DNA of 64,000 nt from an uncultured Pseudomonadota bacterium (lineage in GTDB: Bacteria > Pseudomonadota > Gammaproteobacteria > Burkholderiales > Burkholderiaceae_C): NCBI GenBank assembly GCA_945952465.1, contig CAMFIB010000007.1, forward strand, positions 51,653 through 115,652, given 5' to 3'. The notes beneath the pieces are model-generated. The model was not told the origin of the DNA, did no database searches, and saw only the letters and a program-made list of their open reading frames with translations. Below are positions 50,201-58,812 of the stretch, in pieces (positions within the stretch are counted from its first letter, which is position 1; the number at the start of each line of letters is the position of its first letter). Both the position numbers and the translations under genes were made by a program.

Positions 50201-50992
50201 TTGATACTTTTCCTGCTGCCGCGCGCCGAGTTGGGCAAAGAAATCCCGAAGCCGCAACTGGTCTTCATGAGGGATGTCGAACAGCGGCAACTTCCGCGAT
50301 TCGGGAATGGCCTTGACCTGCACCACACCCAAGCCGTGAGAATGCACGAACTCGAAATGCGCCGGGTAGGTGGATTTGATTTCTTCCCAAAAGCGCCAGA
50401 CCCCGAACCCACGTTCGCGCACGTTGATGTCGTGAAAGATGACGACCGCGCCATCCGCCAGCTTGGGCAACCAGGTCTCGAAATCGTGGCGAACCGCTTC
50501 GTAGGTATGCAGCCCATCGATGTGCAGCAATTCGACCGATTCGTCGGAGAAATAGTCCACCGCATCGTCGAAGGTCATTCGCAGCAGGCGGGAGAAATCG
50601 GCGTAGGTGGAATCATTGTGCCGATAGGCGTGCCCGAACACCTCATCGTTGTAGAACCCGGCATGCTCGTCCCCTTGCCAAGTGTCGACGCCGTAACTCT
50701 TCGTCGCGCAGCCGGATTCGCGGATCGCCTTGCAGAACGAAAAATAGGAGTGGCCCCAATGAACACCGAGTTCGACGTAAATAGCCGGCCTCAGTTCGGC
50801 AATCAGCCAGCTCGAAAAGGGCAGGTGGCCGAACCAGGCGCTATTCTGATTGAAATGGCTCGGCGAGAATTTAGGAGCATCAAGCAGGTGATCCAGGTTG
50901 ATCGCTCGCGGAAATTTGGCGCGCACACCATGTTTCGAACCGGAGAATTCGACCACTTCGGTCGATTTGGGCTGGAAAGCGTGCTCTGCCAT
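47219..50992 (-). CDS. Giant methyltransferase-coiled coil-GT2-GT4 glycosyltransferase
   Basis: This 1257-residue protein has a methyltransferase domain at about 65-215 (AIYVELGVHWGHSYFSFCKA, LLHIDGLHTYEAVRHDFETW, VIFHDINVRERGF), a coiled coil at about 260-505 (Gln/Glu/Leu/Ala-rich), a GT2 domain at about 610-850 (VDVIVCVHNSLDDVRACLES, VVLLNSDTIVSKGWDEQML, GEENDYCLRATAAGW) and a GT4 domain from about 902 (RILILLPAGSAGGGGNIVLL, FVDCSLFQAMGLTAMEAMAC). The coiled coil may act as a molecular ruler, as in O-antigen chain-length control by WbdD, but that is inference. It is the first gene of a minus-strand pair, with a 230-bp gap to the divergent GT2 gene. Confidence 0.88.
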   Translation of the reverse strand: MAEHAFQPKSTEVVEFSGSKHGVRAKFPRAINLDHLLDAPKFSPSHFNQNSAWFGHLPFSSWLIAELRPAIYVELGVHWGHSYFSFCKAIRESGCATKSYGVDTWQGDEHAGFYNDEVFGHAYRHNDSTYADFSRLLRMTFDDAVDYFSDESVELLHIDGLHTYEAVRHDFETWLPKLADGAVVIFHDINVRERGFGVWRFWEEIKSTYPAHFEFVHSHGLGVVQVKAIPESRKLPLFDIPHEDQLRLRDFFAQLGARQQEKYQTTVDQIRRGELERALHDKQREMESALLDRQQGFERSLHEHQEALARSQGEAAQLTDELHAERARQSELIHKRDDLQAQLTDLQARSAEDNAKTQERLDATVEAASRAAQRIEELTNDLQQTLSARDTLTQALTQLQAELLQLQSRHQEELRETLSLHATGLQAAAQREEQLRSELGQVRDIGEAAAQAGLVREANLRGDVERAIALNEVHLQSLHQLRMALEANNTEMGGLRGALADSIFRENELRRSTSWALTAPWRWAGAQVLRVKLLYRAAGLALRHTGSWSKGTGRLMTVLRREGFHGVRLRLRFLLEQHARLTSENSRAAAPAALAAQALLPPAITIAPYTGSVDVIVCVHNSLDDVRACLESIVAHTTVPYRLIVVDDGSDAPTRDFLRDFAAGQPLSLLRNEVAGGYTLAANQGLRASSSGYVVLLNSDTIVSKGWDEQMLRCARSGDRIGLIGPVSNTASWQSVPAIFNDQGDWAENHLPAGWDLARFAGEVSARSQRIYPKVGFLNGFCLMISREVLDDIGLFDEETFAQGYGEENDYCLRATAAGWQLAVADDCYVYHAQSRSYSHERRALLVQRAGEALDRKHGGMRIGANLSITRDHPALDHVRRRVAALDTIESTELDTLRRHEGQRILILLPAGSAGGGGNIVLLEAAQMRRMGVDVRIANLAMHRELFERSHPDNTVPVIYLNSPADLVNVAESYDAVVATLYLTVFWLLPLTRLEQPPVLAYYVQDYEPDFFEENDPERQRALDSYTAHPSIRLFTKTEWNRRMLGERLGVTAAWVGPSFNAERFHPAAAMRPTMGPIRIIAMVRPSTPRRAPEGTMRVLREVSHRLGDAVQITIFGVRPDDPAFSGYVQDFAFTNLGEVDSRSVAGALSAHDIFVDCSLFQAMGLTAMEAMACGLAVIGPIHGGLAEIIEDGSNGRLVNTLDEGRIVQAVGDLVANPEYLARLRTNAMGVLKFTPAAAAARLLDVLFKPALVQPVA

Positions 50993-51222
50993 GTATCAAT
51001 CAGAGAGTTCGAGGGTTGGAAGGCAACGTCGCCTGGAGGCCGCAGATATCATGCGTCGCAGTTGAAAACGAATTGCCTCACCGTTTTGAAAATGCTGGCT
51101 TCAAGAATCGTTTTCCCGAGCCGGATTTCGGCACGCACAAAGCCAAGAGTTTACCGCACGCACTGCTGCAGTGCATCACCATGTGAAACGAGAGGTTGCC
51201 ATCGACCTTTGGGGTGCGTTGG

Positions 51223-52182
51223 ATGAACACCCGCGTCACGGTCATCGTGGTTAACTGGAACAGTGGCGGATTGCTGGGGCGTTGCCTAGATCATCTGTCC
51301 CGACAGACCGTCCCGGCAACGGTGTTGGTGCTGGACAACGCCAGTTCCGATCGTTCGGAAGTTAGTGCTGAGGCCAGGGGGCTGGCGGTTCGGCTCGTGC
51401 GAATGCCCTCCAACCTGGGCTTCGCCGCGGCCAACAACATCGGCATTCGTGACAGCAGCACCGAATTCGTGGCCCTGCTGAACCCTGACGCCTTTCCCGA
51501 GCCGGATTGGCTGGCCAGCCTGATCGGCGAGGCTGACCGTTTCCCGGGCGCTGCGGCATTCGGTTCACGTCAGTTGCGCGATCAGTTGGACGGCATTCTG
51601 GATGGCATTGGAGACACCTATCATTGGACGGGGGCGGCGCGGCGGGAAGCCCACGGCGTGAGGCAACAAGCCAGACACCTGCTGGGCAAAGAAATCTTCT
51701 CGCCCTGTGCTGCGGCGGCGCTGTATCGGCGGGAGGCGGTGCTCGCCGCAGGAGGGTTTGACGAGGCGTATTTTTGCTATATGGAGGACGTGGATCTCGG
51801 CTTCCGACTGAGACTGGCTGGTCATGCATGCCGTTACGTACCAAGCGCGGTGGTGGCCCATGTCGGTTCGGCCACCACGGGGGGGCGGGGAAGCAATTTC
51901 TCGGTGTACCACGGCCATCGCAACCTGGTCTGGACCTTTCTCAAGAACATGCCAGGGCCGCTGCTTGCGCTTCTTCTGCCTTTGCATCTCATGCTCAACC
52001 TCGTGGAGCTCGTGTGGTTCTCTTCACGGGGGCAGGCGCGGACGATCTGGCGCGCAAAACGGGATGCCTGGCGAGGATTGTCGGCGGTCTGGAAGAAGCG
52101 CCGCACCACGCAAGCGGGACGACGGGCCAGTTACCGCGACATCTGGCGCGTCCTGAGCAAAGGTTGGCGAATACGCGATTGA
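51223..52182 (+). CDS. GT2-family glycosyltransferase (rhamnosyltransferase-like)
   Basis: This 319-residue GT-A enzyme has VTVIVVNWNSGGLLGRCLDHL at its start, LVLDNASSDRSE, FAAANNIGIRDSSTEFVALLNPDAFPEPDW (DxD-like NPD) and DEAYFCYMEDVDLGFRLRLAG. Its pattern is that of WbbL-like rhamnosyltransferases, consistent with the dTDP-rhamnose genes nearby. A membrane-associated C-terminal amphipathic segment is visible (LLALLLPLHLMLNLVELVWF). Start ATG 51223 follows a GGGG run. It probably transfers rhamnose in O-antigen assembly; the exact linkage is unknown. Confidence 0.88.
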   Translation: MNTRVTVIVVNWNSGGLLGRCLDHLSRQTVPATVLVLDNASSDRSEVSAEARGLAVRLVRMPSNLGFAAANNIGIRDSSTEFVALLNPDAFPEPDWLASLIGEADRFPGAAAFGSRQLRDQLDGILDGIGDTYHWTGAARREAHGVRQQARHLLGKEIFSPCAAAALYRREAVLAAGGFDEAYFCYMEDVDLGFRLRLAGHACRYVPSAVVAHVGSATTGGRGSNFSVYHGHRNLVWTFLKNMPGPLLALLLPLHLMLNLVELVWFSSRGQARTIWRAKRDAWRGLSAVWKKRRTTQAGRRASYRDIWRVLSKGWRIRD

Positions 52183-52248
52183 ACCATTGGTTGCGGCTTG
52201 TCTCTATTTGTCGGGGTGCGGGCTGGTCCGCTGCTATTATCGAAAGCT

Positions 52249-52755
52249 ATGGTCATGGGATGGACGCGCCGGCGGGTTTTCGGAGGGGTGGTCGCCGGCG
52301 TTTCGGCGGTTGGCCTCGGCGTTGCGCGCGGACAGAGCGCGGTCCCGCTGCCACGGCGCTTGGCTGCGTCGTCACCGCTTTTCACCAAAAATACGATCGA
52401 AGCGGTGTTGTCCGGCCTGAATCCGCCGGCTATCGCCAACCAGATCACCCCTGGAAACGATCTGCTGCTGGACATTCCGGATGTCGCGCTGCCGGGTTTG
52501 GTGAAGGTTCGATTGTTGAGCGCCATGGGGAAGACGGAGGAGTTCTGGCTGTTGTCCAGCGTTCCGGACCCGGCGACGGGTAGCGCCCTCCTGGCTTCCT
52601 TCGGTTTCGATAATGACGCGATTCCGGAAGTCAAGTTTCCCATCAGGGTCGAGAAAACCCAGATATTGATGTTTCTGGCGCGGGTGGGCGGACGGTACTA
52701 CGGCGTGCAACGCGAGATCAAGGTGGGACGAATCAGCCGGGGTGGCAAGCCATGA
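52249..52755 (+). CDS. Tat-exported protein of unknown function, SoxY-like pattern
   Basis: This 168-residue protein has a twin-arginine-type signal (WTRRRVFGGVVAGVSAVG) and a small beta-rich mature part (LLLDIPDVALPGLVKVRLLS, EEFWLLSS, ILMFLARVGGRYYGVQREI). The strand pattern recalls the SoxY thiosulfate-carrier fold, but the C-terminal GGCGG active site is absent, so that role is not supported. Its stop overlaps the gspE start by four bases, so it is the first gene of the type II secretion operon; a role in secretion or as a substrate is a guess. The start is the ATG giving MVMGWTRRR. Confidence 0.55.
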   Translation: MVMGWTRRRVFGGVVAGVSAVGLGVARGQSAVPLPRRLAASSPLFTKNTIEAVLSGLNPPAIANQITPGNDLLLDIPDVALPGLVKVRLLSAMGKTEEFWLLSSVPDPATGSALLASFGFDNDAIPEVKFPIRVEKTQILMFLARVGGRYYGVQREIKVGRISRGGKP

Positions 52756-54452
52756 TCGGCCTTTCTGAGCGATCGTTTGAAGCCTACCTTCGCGAGTCGG
52801 GTATTCTCAACGCCACGGCGATTCAGCAGATGGAGTCGCTGACTCGGGTGCGCAGCGAGTCGGTGGCGGCGCTGTTGCGTAGGACCGGTATGGTGGCAGA
52901 GGAGCAGCTCTCTCATGCCATGCTGCGCTACACCGGTTGGGAATCTGTAGGTCTCGAAACACTGCAGCCCCTTGAGCCCGTCGTGCGACAGTCGATGATT
53001 GAAACCGGGCTCAGCCACGCGTTCTGTGTTCAGAACGGGTTGATCGTCTGGCTGACCGAAGGGGAGTTGAACTGCGCCACGGCAGATTTCCCCGGGCGGT
53101 CAGCGGGCGAGGTGCTTCAAGGTAAGGCCTTGCAACTGGGCCGTGCTGTCCGGATGTGGCTGGCGCGGCACGGCGATGTGGAGCGGTTGCTGGCCCAACT
53201 GGACACGACCGGCGGACGAACCGCCGTTCATACCGGAGGCAACATTGCGCACCTGAGAGAACTGGCGGAAGAGGGCCCCATCATCGAACTGGTCAATGGC
53301 TTGCTCAGCCAAGCGGTGACCCGCCGCGCCTCGGACATCCACATCGAGCCTGGCGAAGCGCAGTTTCTGGTGCGCGTCCGCGTTGACGGGGTCATGCGGG
53401 AGTTGCAACGGGTGCCGTTCGATCGCTTCGATGCCACCGTGTGCCGGATCAAGATCCTGTCGCAGCTTGACATCGCTGAACGCCGCCTGCCGCAAGACGG
53501 CCGCATGACGGCCCGTATTCATGGCGAAAGCTTCGACGTGCGGGTGTCGGTGTTGCCAGGCGTTCGCGGCGAATCGGTGGTGTTGCGTCTGCTGCGGCAG
53601 GACCGTCAGAGCTATTCACTGGCCGGGCTGGGGATGTTGTCGGACCATGCCGCCATGTTCGAGGCGTGGGTGAAGACGCCAAACGGCATCGTGCTGGTCA
53701 CCGGTCCCACCGGCTCGGGCAAGACGACCACCCTCTATACTGCGCTTGACCTCGGGAACGACGGTCTGAACAAGATCGTGACCGTCGAAGACCCGGTCGA
53801 ATACAAGCTGCAGGGCATCACGCAACTGCAGGTCAATCCGGACATCGGCTACACGTTCGCGTCGGCCCTCAGGTCCATCTTGCGGCACGATCCGGATGTC
53901 ATCCTGATCGGTGAAATCCGAGACCAGGAAACCGCTTCGATCGCCGTTCAATCGGCATTGACTGGGCATTTGGTCTTTTCCACGCTGCACACGAACAGCG
54001 GTGCCGGTGCGGTCACGCGCCTGGTCGATATGGGCATCGAACCTTTTTTGTTGGCGTCCAGCCTGCGCGGCCTGATGGCCCAGCGACTGGTCCGGCGCTT
54101 GTGTCCCCATTGCAGCCAGGCCGTCGAACATCCTTCGGCCCAGCAGACGGCGCTCCTTGAGGGTGCGGTCGAGCGGGCTCGCGGTGTGGCGCCCGACATG
54201 GTGTCTGCAAAGCCCCAGATTCGGGTGCCGGTGGGCTGCGACATCTGTCTGCACACCGGCTATCTGGGCCGCATAGCGGTTTACGAATTGTTCGATGTGG
54301 ACGATGCGCTGCGCCATCGCATCCTTGCCAACACCAGCGAGACCGAGCTGATTGCAGAGCTGCGGCAGCGCGGCGTCCGCTCGATGACGGACGATGGTTT
54401 GCTCAAGGCCTGGGTTGGCATCACCACCGTTGACGAAGTCTTGACGGTCTGA
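52752..54452 (+). CDS. gspE: Type II secretion ATPase GspE
   Basis: This 566-residue cytoplasmic AAA-type ATPase powers the pseudopilus. It has an N-terminal GspE/PilB domain, the nucleotide-binding core with Walker A GPTGSGKTTTLY (about residue 316), the Asp and His boxes, Walker B ILIGEIRDQETA, and LVFSTLHTNSGAGAVTRL. A zinc-binding CPHC and CDIC pair lies near residue 455-500, as in GspE. The first gene in the order of Xps-type systems. It is translationally coupled to the Tat-signal gene upstream. Confidence 0.96.
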   Translation: MIGLSERSFEAYLRESGILNATAIQQMESLTRVRSESVAALLRRTGMVAEEQLSHAMLRYTGWESVGLETLQPLEPVVRQSMIETGLSHAFCVQNGLIVWLTEGELNCATADFPGRSAGEVLQGKALQLGRAVRMWLARHGDVERLLAQLDTTGGRTAVHTGGNIAHLRELAEEGPIIELVNGLLSQAVTRRASDIHIEPGEAQFLVRVRVDGVMRELQRVPFDRFDATVCRIKILSQLDIAERRLPQDGRMTARIHGESFDVRVSVLPGVRGESVVLRLLRQDRQSYSLAGLGMLSDHAAMFEAWVKTPNGIVLVTGPTGSGKTTTLYTALDLGNDGLNKIVTVEDPVEYKLQGITQLQVNPDIGYTFASALRSILRHDPDVILIGEIRDQETASIAVQSALTGHLVFSTLHTNSGAGAVTRLVDMGIEPFLLASSLRGLMAQRLVRRLCPHCSQAVEHPSAQQTALLEGAVERARGVAPDMVSAKPQIRVPVGCDICLHTGYLGRIAVYELFDVDDALRHRILANTSETELIAELRQRGVRSMTDDGLLKAWVGITTVDEVLTV

Positions 54453-54462
54453 CGAGCGACCG

Positions 54463-55722
54463 ATGCCTGGTTTCCAGTACAAAGCCGTGGACGGCGCCGC
54501 ACGCCGAATCAATGGCTCGATCGATGCACCCACTGAAGCCGATGCGCTCAAATTGCTGGGCGCCCGCGGCATTCAGGTATTCGAGCTCAACCGGGCTGGC
54601 GGCGCAGGCATTGATGCTACTTCGAGCGGCATCACGCCTCCCAGTGACCTTCGACGCCTGACCGGCGCGTTTGGAGGGCGTGGTCGTGCGAGGGTTTCGA
54701 TGGCCGACCTGCTGCTGAGCATCCAGGAATTGGCGACCTTGCTCGATGCCGGCATTCCCTTGGCCGATGCCGTGGAAAATATTGCACGGGGCTACGAAGA
54801 CCGACCGCTCGGGAGTTCGTTGAATGCGGTCTACGCCGCGCTTCGCTCCGGCATCGGCTTCGCACGGGCGCTGGCCGACGCGCGCCTGCCGTTGCCTGCC
54901 TACGTGCACGAACTGGTCAGGGCTGGCGAGGAGACCGGCCGACTGGCCCAAGCGCTGCGATCGGCTGCGGTGCAAATGGAAGCGGATGCCCGGTTTCGTC
55001 GGGAGGCTCGCAACGCACTCACTTATCCACTGTTGCTTGTGTTCAGCGGGTTGATAGCAACGCTCGTCGTTTTTATCTTCGTGGTTCCGAAATTCGCGGG
55101 CATTCTCAACAATCCGAAAGCCGACATCCCGGCCATTTCGGCCTGGGTGCTCCAGGCGGGGCTTTGGCTGGTCGCCAACAAGTTGCTGGCGACCGGTATT
55201 GCCGCGGGGATCATCGTCGCGGCGGGGGCTTTGGTCGCGCAGCCGGGTTTCCGGGCATGGCTCTGGGAGGCCGCCAGCGTCACCCCAGTGCTGAAGCGGT
55301 GGATCGAACACGTGGAACTGGCTCGATGGGGCAGCATGCTTTCGGTGCTGTTGAGCCACCATGTTCCCTTGCTCGAAGCGCTGGCCCATTCCACCAATTC
55401 GCTGGCTGGCCGCGACTGGCGCCGTAAGGCCGAGTTGCTCACCGGCGACGTGCGCGGCGGCAAATCGCTTGCGGATGCCATGCAGGTTCACCATTTTGTC
55501 GATGCCGTCGGGCTGAATCTGGTTCGGGTTGGCGAACGGTCCGGCGCGCTGGCCAAGACTGTGGGTTCGCTCGCGGACATGCACCGCACCAGCAGTGAGC
55601 AGAGTCTCAAGCAGTTTCTGGTGCTGTTGGAACCTCTTACCATCCTGCTTGTCTCAGTGCTGCTGGGCGGGATCATGATTTCGGTGATGCTGGCCATCAC
55701 CAGCCTGACAAACGTCATCTGA
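54463..55722 (+). CDS. gspF: Type II secretion inner-membrane protein GspF
   Basis: This 419-residue platform protein has two GspF repeats (DLLLSIQELATLLDAGIPLADAVEN and ELARWGSMLSVLLSHHVPLLEAL) and three hydrophobic segments, the first LLLVFSGLIATLVVFIFVV and the last TILLVSVLLGGIMISVMLAI. It links the ATPase to the pseudopilus. It starts 10 bases after gspE. Confidence 0.95.
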   Translation: MPGFQYKAVDGAARRINGSIDAPTEADALKLLGARGIQVFELNRAGGAGIDATSSGITPPSDLRRLTGAFGGRGRARVSMADLLLSIQELATLLDAGIPLADAVENIARGYEDRPLGSSLNAVYAALRSGIGFARALADARLPLPAYVHELVRAGEETGRLAQALRSAAVQMEADARFRREARNALTYPLLLVFSGLIATLVVFIFVVPKFAGILNNPKADIPAISAWVLQAGLWLVANKLLATGIAAGIIVAAGALVAQPGFRAWLWEAASVTPVLKRWIEHVELARWGSMLSVLLSHHVPLLEALAHSTNSLAGRDWRRKAELLTGDVRGGKSLADAMQVHHFVDAVGLNLVRVGERSGALAKTVGSLADMHRTSSEQSLKQFLVLLEPLTILLVSVLLGGIMISVMLAITSLTNVI

Positions 55723-55727
55723 GGTCG

Positions 55728-56180
55728 ATGAACATGAATACACGCGCCCTGAACGGCATTCGTCCCACGCGCGGCTTCACGCTGCTTGAAATGCTGGTGG
55801 TGATGGTCATCATCGGCCTGCTTGCAGGCCTGGTTGGCCCGCGCATTTTTGGAAAAGTGGATTCCAGCAAAGTCAAGACGGCGCAGACACAGATCAAGAT
55901 GCTCGAAAGCGCCATCCACATCATGCGGCTCGATGTCGGCAAGCTGCCGGAAGGTGATGAGTCCTTTCGCTGGCTGACCACGCGTCCCGAGGGCGACGAA
56001 CGGATCAAGGGGCTGTGGAATGGGCCGTACATTGAAGGCAAAGTGCCGCTTGATCCTTGGAACAGCCCGTATCAGCTGAAGGTGCCGGGTAACAGCGGCC
56101 GCGCGTTTGCCGTCATCTCGCTTGGTGCCGACGGCCAACCAGGCGGCGAAGGCATCAACGCCGATATCGGCAACGAGTGA
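55728..56180 (+). CDS. gspG: Major pseudopilin GspG
   Basis: This 150-residue protein is the main subunit of the pseudopilus. The prepilin motif RGFTLLEMLVVMVIIGLLAG (cleavage after Gly, Glu at position 5) is followed by a globular domain with KTAQTQIKMLESAIHIMRLD and the calcium-loop region WGSP-like DPWNSPYQLKVPG. The starting ATG-AAC-ATG allows two starts six bases apart. Confidence 0.96.
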   Translation: MNMNTRALNGIRPTRGFTLLEMLVVMVIIGLLAGLVGPRIFGKVDSSKVKTAQTQIKMLESAIHIMRLDVGKLPEGDESFRWLTTRPEGDERIKGLWNGPYIEGKVPLDPWNSPYQLKVPGNSGRAFAVISLGADGQPGGEGINADIGNE

Positions 56181-56184
56181 CTCT

Positions 56185-56652
56185 GTGCGGCACCTTGCCG
56201 ACGATCGCCCGTTTTCGCCCGGTTCGGCTCGCTCGACCATTCGGCAGCCTCGATCCGGGTTCACTCTGATCGAGATGATGGCCGTCATGGTCATCATCGG
56301 CCTGATGTCCGTAGTCGTTCTGCCATCCTTTCAACGGTGGTTTGACGGCCTTGACAGCCGTATCCAATCCACTGAATTGGCCGCCCGATTGCAGCGCTTG
56401 GTGGCGAGGGCCGCGTTGCTGGGGCAAACCATCGACGTCACGCAGGCCAATGTTGGCGACAAGCTGGCGGACGGGCGGGTGGCACTCACGCTGCCGGAAG
56501 GGTGGCAGATTGCAGACAAAGAAACCTTGCGTATCAACGCCTCCGGCGTGTGTGCGGGAGGTCGTCTGAAGTTCGACACGCCGCGGGGCTCGATCGTATT
56601 GAAGGTCGATGCCGGTGGGTGCGAGGTGTTGGTCGTGCGAGGCGAGTCGTGA
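56185..56652 (+). CDS. gspH: Minor pseudopilin GspH
   Basis: This 155-residue protein has the prepilin motif SGFTLIEMMAVMVIIGLMSV and a GspH-like domain (STELAARLQRLVARAALLGQ, LTLPEGWQIADKETLRINAS, a Cys pair in GVCAGG and GGCEVL). The GTG start lies four bases after the gspG stop, giving VRHLADDRP; upstream starts would overlap gspG by 74 bases. It is a minor tip subunit of the pseudopilus. Confidence 0.88.
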   Translation: MRHLADDRPFSPGSARSTIRQPRSGFTLIEMMAVMVIIGLMSVVVLPSFQRWFDGLDSRIQSTELAARLQRLVARAALLGQTIDVTQANVGDKLADGRVALTLPEGWQIADKETLRINASGVCAGGRLKFDTPRGSIVLKVDAGGCEVLVVRGES

Positions 56653-57110
56653 ACCGCTACGCCCGTCCGTCGGTGCATGCCCGCGGCTTCAGCCTGCTCG
56701 AGGTGATCGCCGCGCTCGTCATCCTCAGCATGGGAGCCTCGGCGGCCTTCACCTGGCTGTCACAAACGGTGCAATCGATCGCACGGCTCAAGGAGCAGGA
56801 GGCGCAACTGCTCGTTCGGCAGGAAGCCATCGAATACCTGAGAAGCCTGAACCCCATGCAGCAACCTGAAGGTCAGGTGTCGATGGGTGAGATGGGGTTG
56901 AAATGGACCAGCAAGGCCGTTGCGCCGGTGATGCGTGCGCAAGCAGGATCGGGTGGCGCGGGCCTTTACGAGGTCGGGTTGCATGAGGTCACGCTGGTCG
57001 TCAACCGCCAGCAATCGGAGGAGCCTTGGTTCACGGTCGTGCAGACGGTCCCGGGCTACCGACAGATCGCTAAGGCGGAGTCGCAGCGTTCGTTTGGAGG
57101 CGGTCTGTGA
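56649..57110 (+). CDS. gspI: Minor pseudopilin GspI
   Basis: This 153-residue protein has the prepilin motif RGFSLLEVIAALVILSMGAS. Length and the ending SRQIAK-like GYRQIAKAESQRS fit a GspI-type subunit. The GTG start overlaps the gspH stop by four bases (GTGA); a later ATG at 56676 is possible but gives a very short leader. Confidence 0.88.
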   Translation: MNRYARPSVHARGFSLLEVIAALVILSMGASAAFTWLSQTVQSIARLKEQEAQLLVRQEAIEYLRSLNPMQQPEGQVSMGEMGLKWTSKAVAPVMRAQAGSGGAGLYEVGLHEVTLVVNRQQSEEPWFTVVQTVPGYRQIAKAESQRSFGGGL

Positions 57111-57787
57111 TGGTGAGCCGGTCGCCGAGGCATTGGCGTCGCACCGAGGGTTTGACCTTGGTCGAGCTGCTGGTGACTGTCGTGATTCTGGGCTTCGTCA
57201 TCGCTTTGATGTCCGGAGCATTCTTTCAGGTTGCACAAGTGCTGCGTGTGGCCACTGCCAGCGGGAACGGGTTCCAGGCGAGATGGCAGCAATCGCGAGC
57301 GTTGCACGACGTCGTTGGCAACCTGGTTTACTTGGAAACGGAGGCCCCTAGCCTCGTCGGGCGCGCCGATCGTTTCGATTGCGTCACGCTGGCATCTCCC
57401 GTCGGGGTGCCGGGTGTGGCGGAGATGTTGTCGGTGGCGCTGGTTAGCAGTGGCGATGAGCGTACCCGGCTCGTTCTGGCGCCCTTGGAAGCTACTGGTT
57501 TGTCCGACACGGTCGTGCTGGGTTCTGGCCGCGCCAACGATCTGGGCAAAGGGATTGAATGGACGCAGTGGCCTGGGCGGCTCGAATTCCGCTACGTCGA
57601 TGCAGATGGCGCGGAGCACGCCACCTGGCCCCCAATGGGTGCCGCGGCCACCAACGAGGCGCCCCATGCGGTAGTGATCCGCGAAATGGGTCAGGCCAGC
57701 GCAATTCGTGTCGCGGTGTACGAAGGCGGACGGGCTCCGCCGAGCACAGGGCGGTTGCAGGATGTTTTTGGCGGAGGGACACCATGA
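57107..57787 (+). CDS. gspJ: Minor pseudopilin GspJ
   Basis: This 226-residue protein has the prepilin motif EGLTLVELLVTVVILGFVIA and a longer globular domain, as GspJ proteins do. Two starts are possible, GTG 57107 and ATG 57110; a GGAGG site lies 7 bases before the first. It overlaps gspI by four bases. It would join GspI and GspK in the pseudopilus tip. Confidence 0.88.
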   Translation: MMVSRSPRHWRRTEGLTLVELLVTVVILGFVIALMSGAFFQVAQVLRVATASGNGFQARWQQSRALHDVVGNLVYLETEAPSLVGRADRFDCVTLASPVGVPGVAEMLSVALVSSGDERTRLVLAPLEATGLSDTVVLGSGRANDLGKGIEWTQWPGRLEFRYVDADGAEHATWPPMGAAATNEAPHAVVIREMGQASAIRVAVYEGGRAPPSTGRLQDVFGGGTP

Positions 57788-58812
57788 GCCGTGCCGCTTG
57801 CTCCAAAAAAAGTTCGACGGGGTTTGCGTTGGCGGCGGTGCTCTGGATGCTGGCTGGCTTGGCGATTCTCGTGGCATCGATCAGTCGCGTCAGCCTGGAG
57901 CTGGCCGAGCGGGTCCATCAACTGCGTGAGCGGGTGACCTTCACGGAAAGTGCTTACGCCACGCGTGCCAAGATGTTGTACTGGTTGTCGGCCACTGGCG
58001 CAACGACCAATGCTTACAGCGATGGCGCACAGGCTGTGCGCGTCGATCGAACGGCTTATCGTGCGCAGGAGGGCAGCATCGTACAGATGCAGGAGTTGGG
58101 CGGAACGCTCAACCTCAACAAGCCCAACCGCGACTTGATGGGCCGCTATCTGGAAATCTGCGGCATCGAGCCGGCCCGGATCGACAGCCTTCTGGACGCT
58201 CTGGAAGATTACGTCGATGCCGACAGCCTGAAACGTTTCAAGGGGGCTGAGCGGGAAGATTACCTTGCCGCAGGGCTCCCCCGGGGGCCACGCAACGCCA
58301 AATTGCTGTCAGTTGAAGAACTGTGGTTTGTCTTTGGATGGCAGCAGGTGAAGCCCCAATTGGAGAAGGCTGCTTGCGTGACCGACTTCACCGTTGAGAA
58401 TTCGCCGGCCAACGTGAATCTGGCCACGGCATCGCCCAAGTTGTTGTTGGCCGCAGGCTTGAACGAGCAAGCCGTCAAACTGCTGATGGACGGCCGTCAA
58501 TTGTCCAATGAAGAGCAGGCGCAACAGATGCAAGCGGCCGGAATCGGTGCCGCTTCGCCGATGGGGGGTATCGCAGGTTTGCGAGCGTCGCGTTTGTTGC
58601 GGGTGACCCATTCGGAGCCTGGTCAGCCGTGGCGGATCGACTACACTTTGCGGCTGACGGCCCAGCGCGATGGCGGGCCGTGGCAGATCGTCGGGCCGAC
58701 GATGGCTGCTGATCCGCACGGGCCGGCACCTGCGCCGCCCTCTCTGTTCGATTGGCCGAGCCAACCGCCGGCGGCGCGAACCAACAATGCTGCGAACGTC
58801 TTTTCTTCTTGA
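57784..58812 (+). CDS. gspK: Minor pseudopilin GspK
   Basis: This 342-residue protein has a prepilin-like leader with TGFALAAVLWMLAGLAILVA, lacking the Glu at position 5, as is usual for GspK. The large domain includes LGGTLNLNKPNRDLMGRYLE, SLLDALEDYVDAD and NVNLATASPKLLLAAGLN, the helix-hairpin region of the family. It caps the pseudopilus. It overlaps gspJ by four bases. Confidence 0.92.
   Translation: MSRAACSKKSSTGFALAAVLWMLAGLAILVASISRVSLELAERVHQLRERVTFTESAYATRAKMLYWLSATGATTNAYSDGAQAVRVDRTAYRAQEGSIVQMQELGGTLNLNKPNRDLMGRYLEICGIEPARIDSLLDALEDYVDADSLKRFKGAEREDYLAAGLPRGPRNAKLLSVEELWFVFGWQQVKPQLEKAACVTDFTVENSPANVNLATASPKLLLAAGLNEQAVKLLMDGRQLSNEEQAQQMQAAGIGAASPMGGIAGLRASRLLRVTHSEPGQPWRIDYTLRLTAQRDGGPWQIVGPTMAADPHGPAPAPPSLFDWPSQPPAARTNNAANVFSS

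Noticed and set aside
52249..52755. SoxY sulfur carrier
   Set aside because: The Tat signal and strand pattern are suggestive, but the GGCGG C-terminal motif and any Cys in the mature part are missing and no other sox gene is near.
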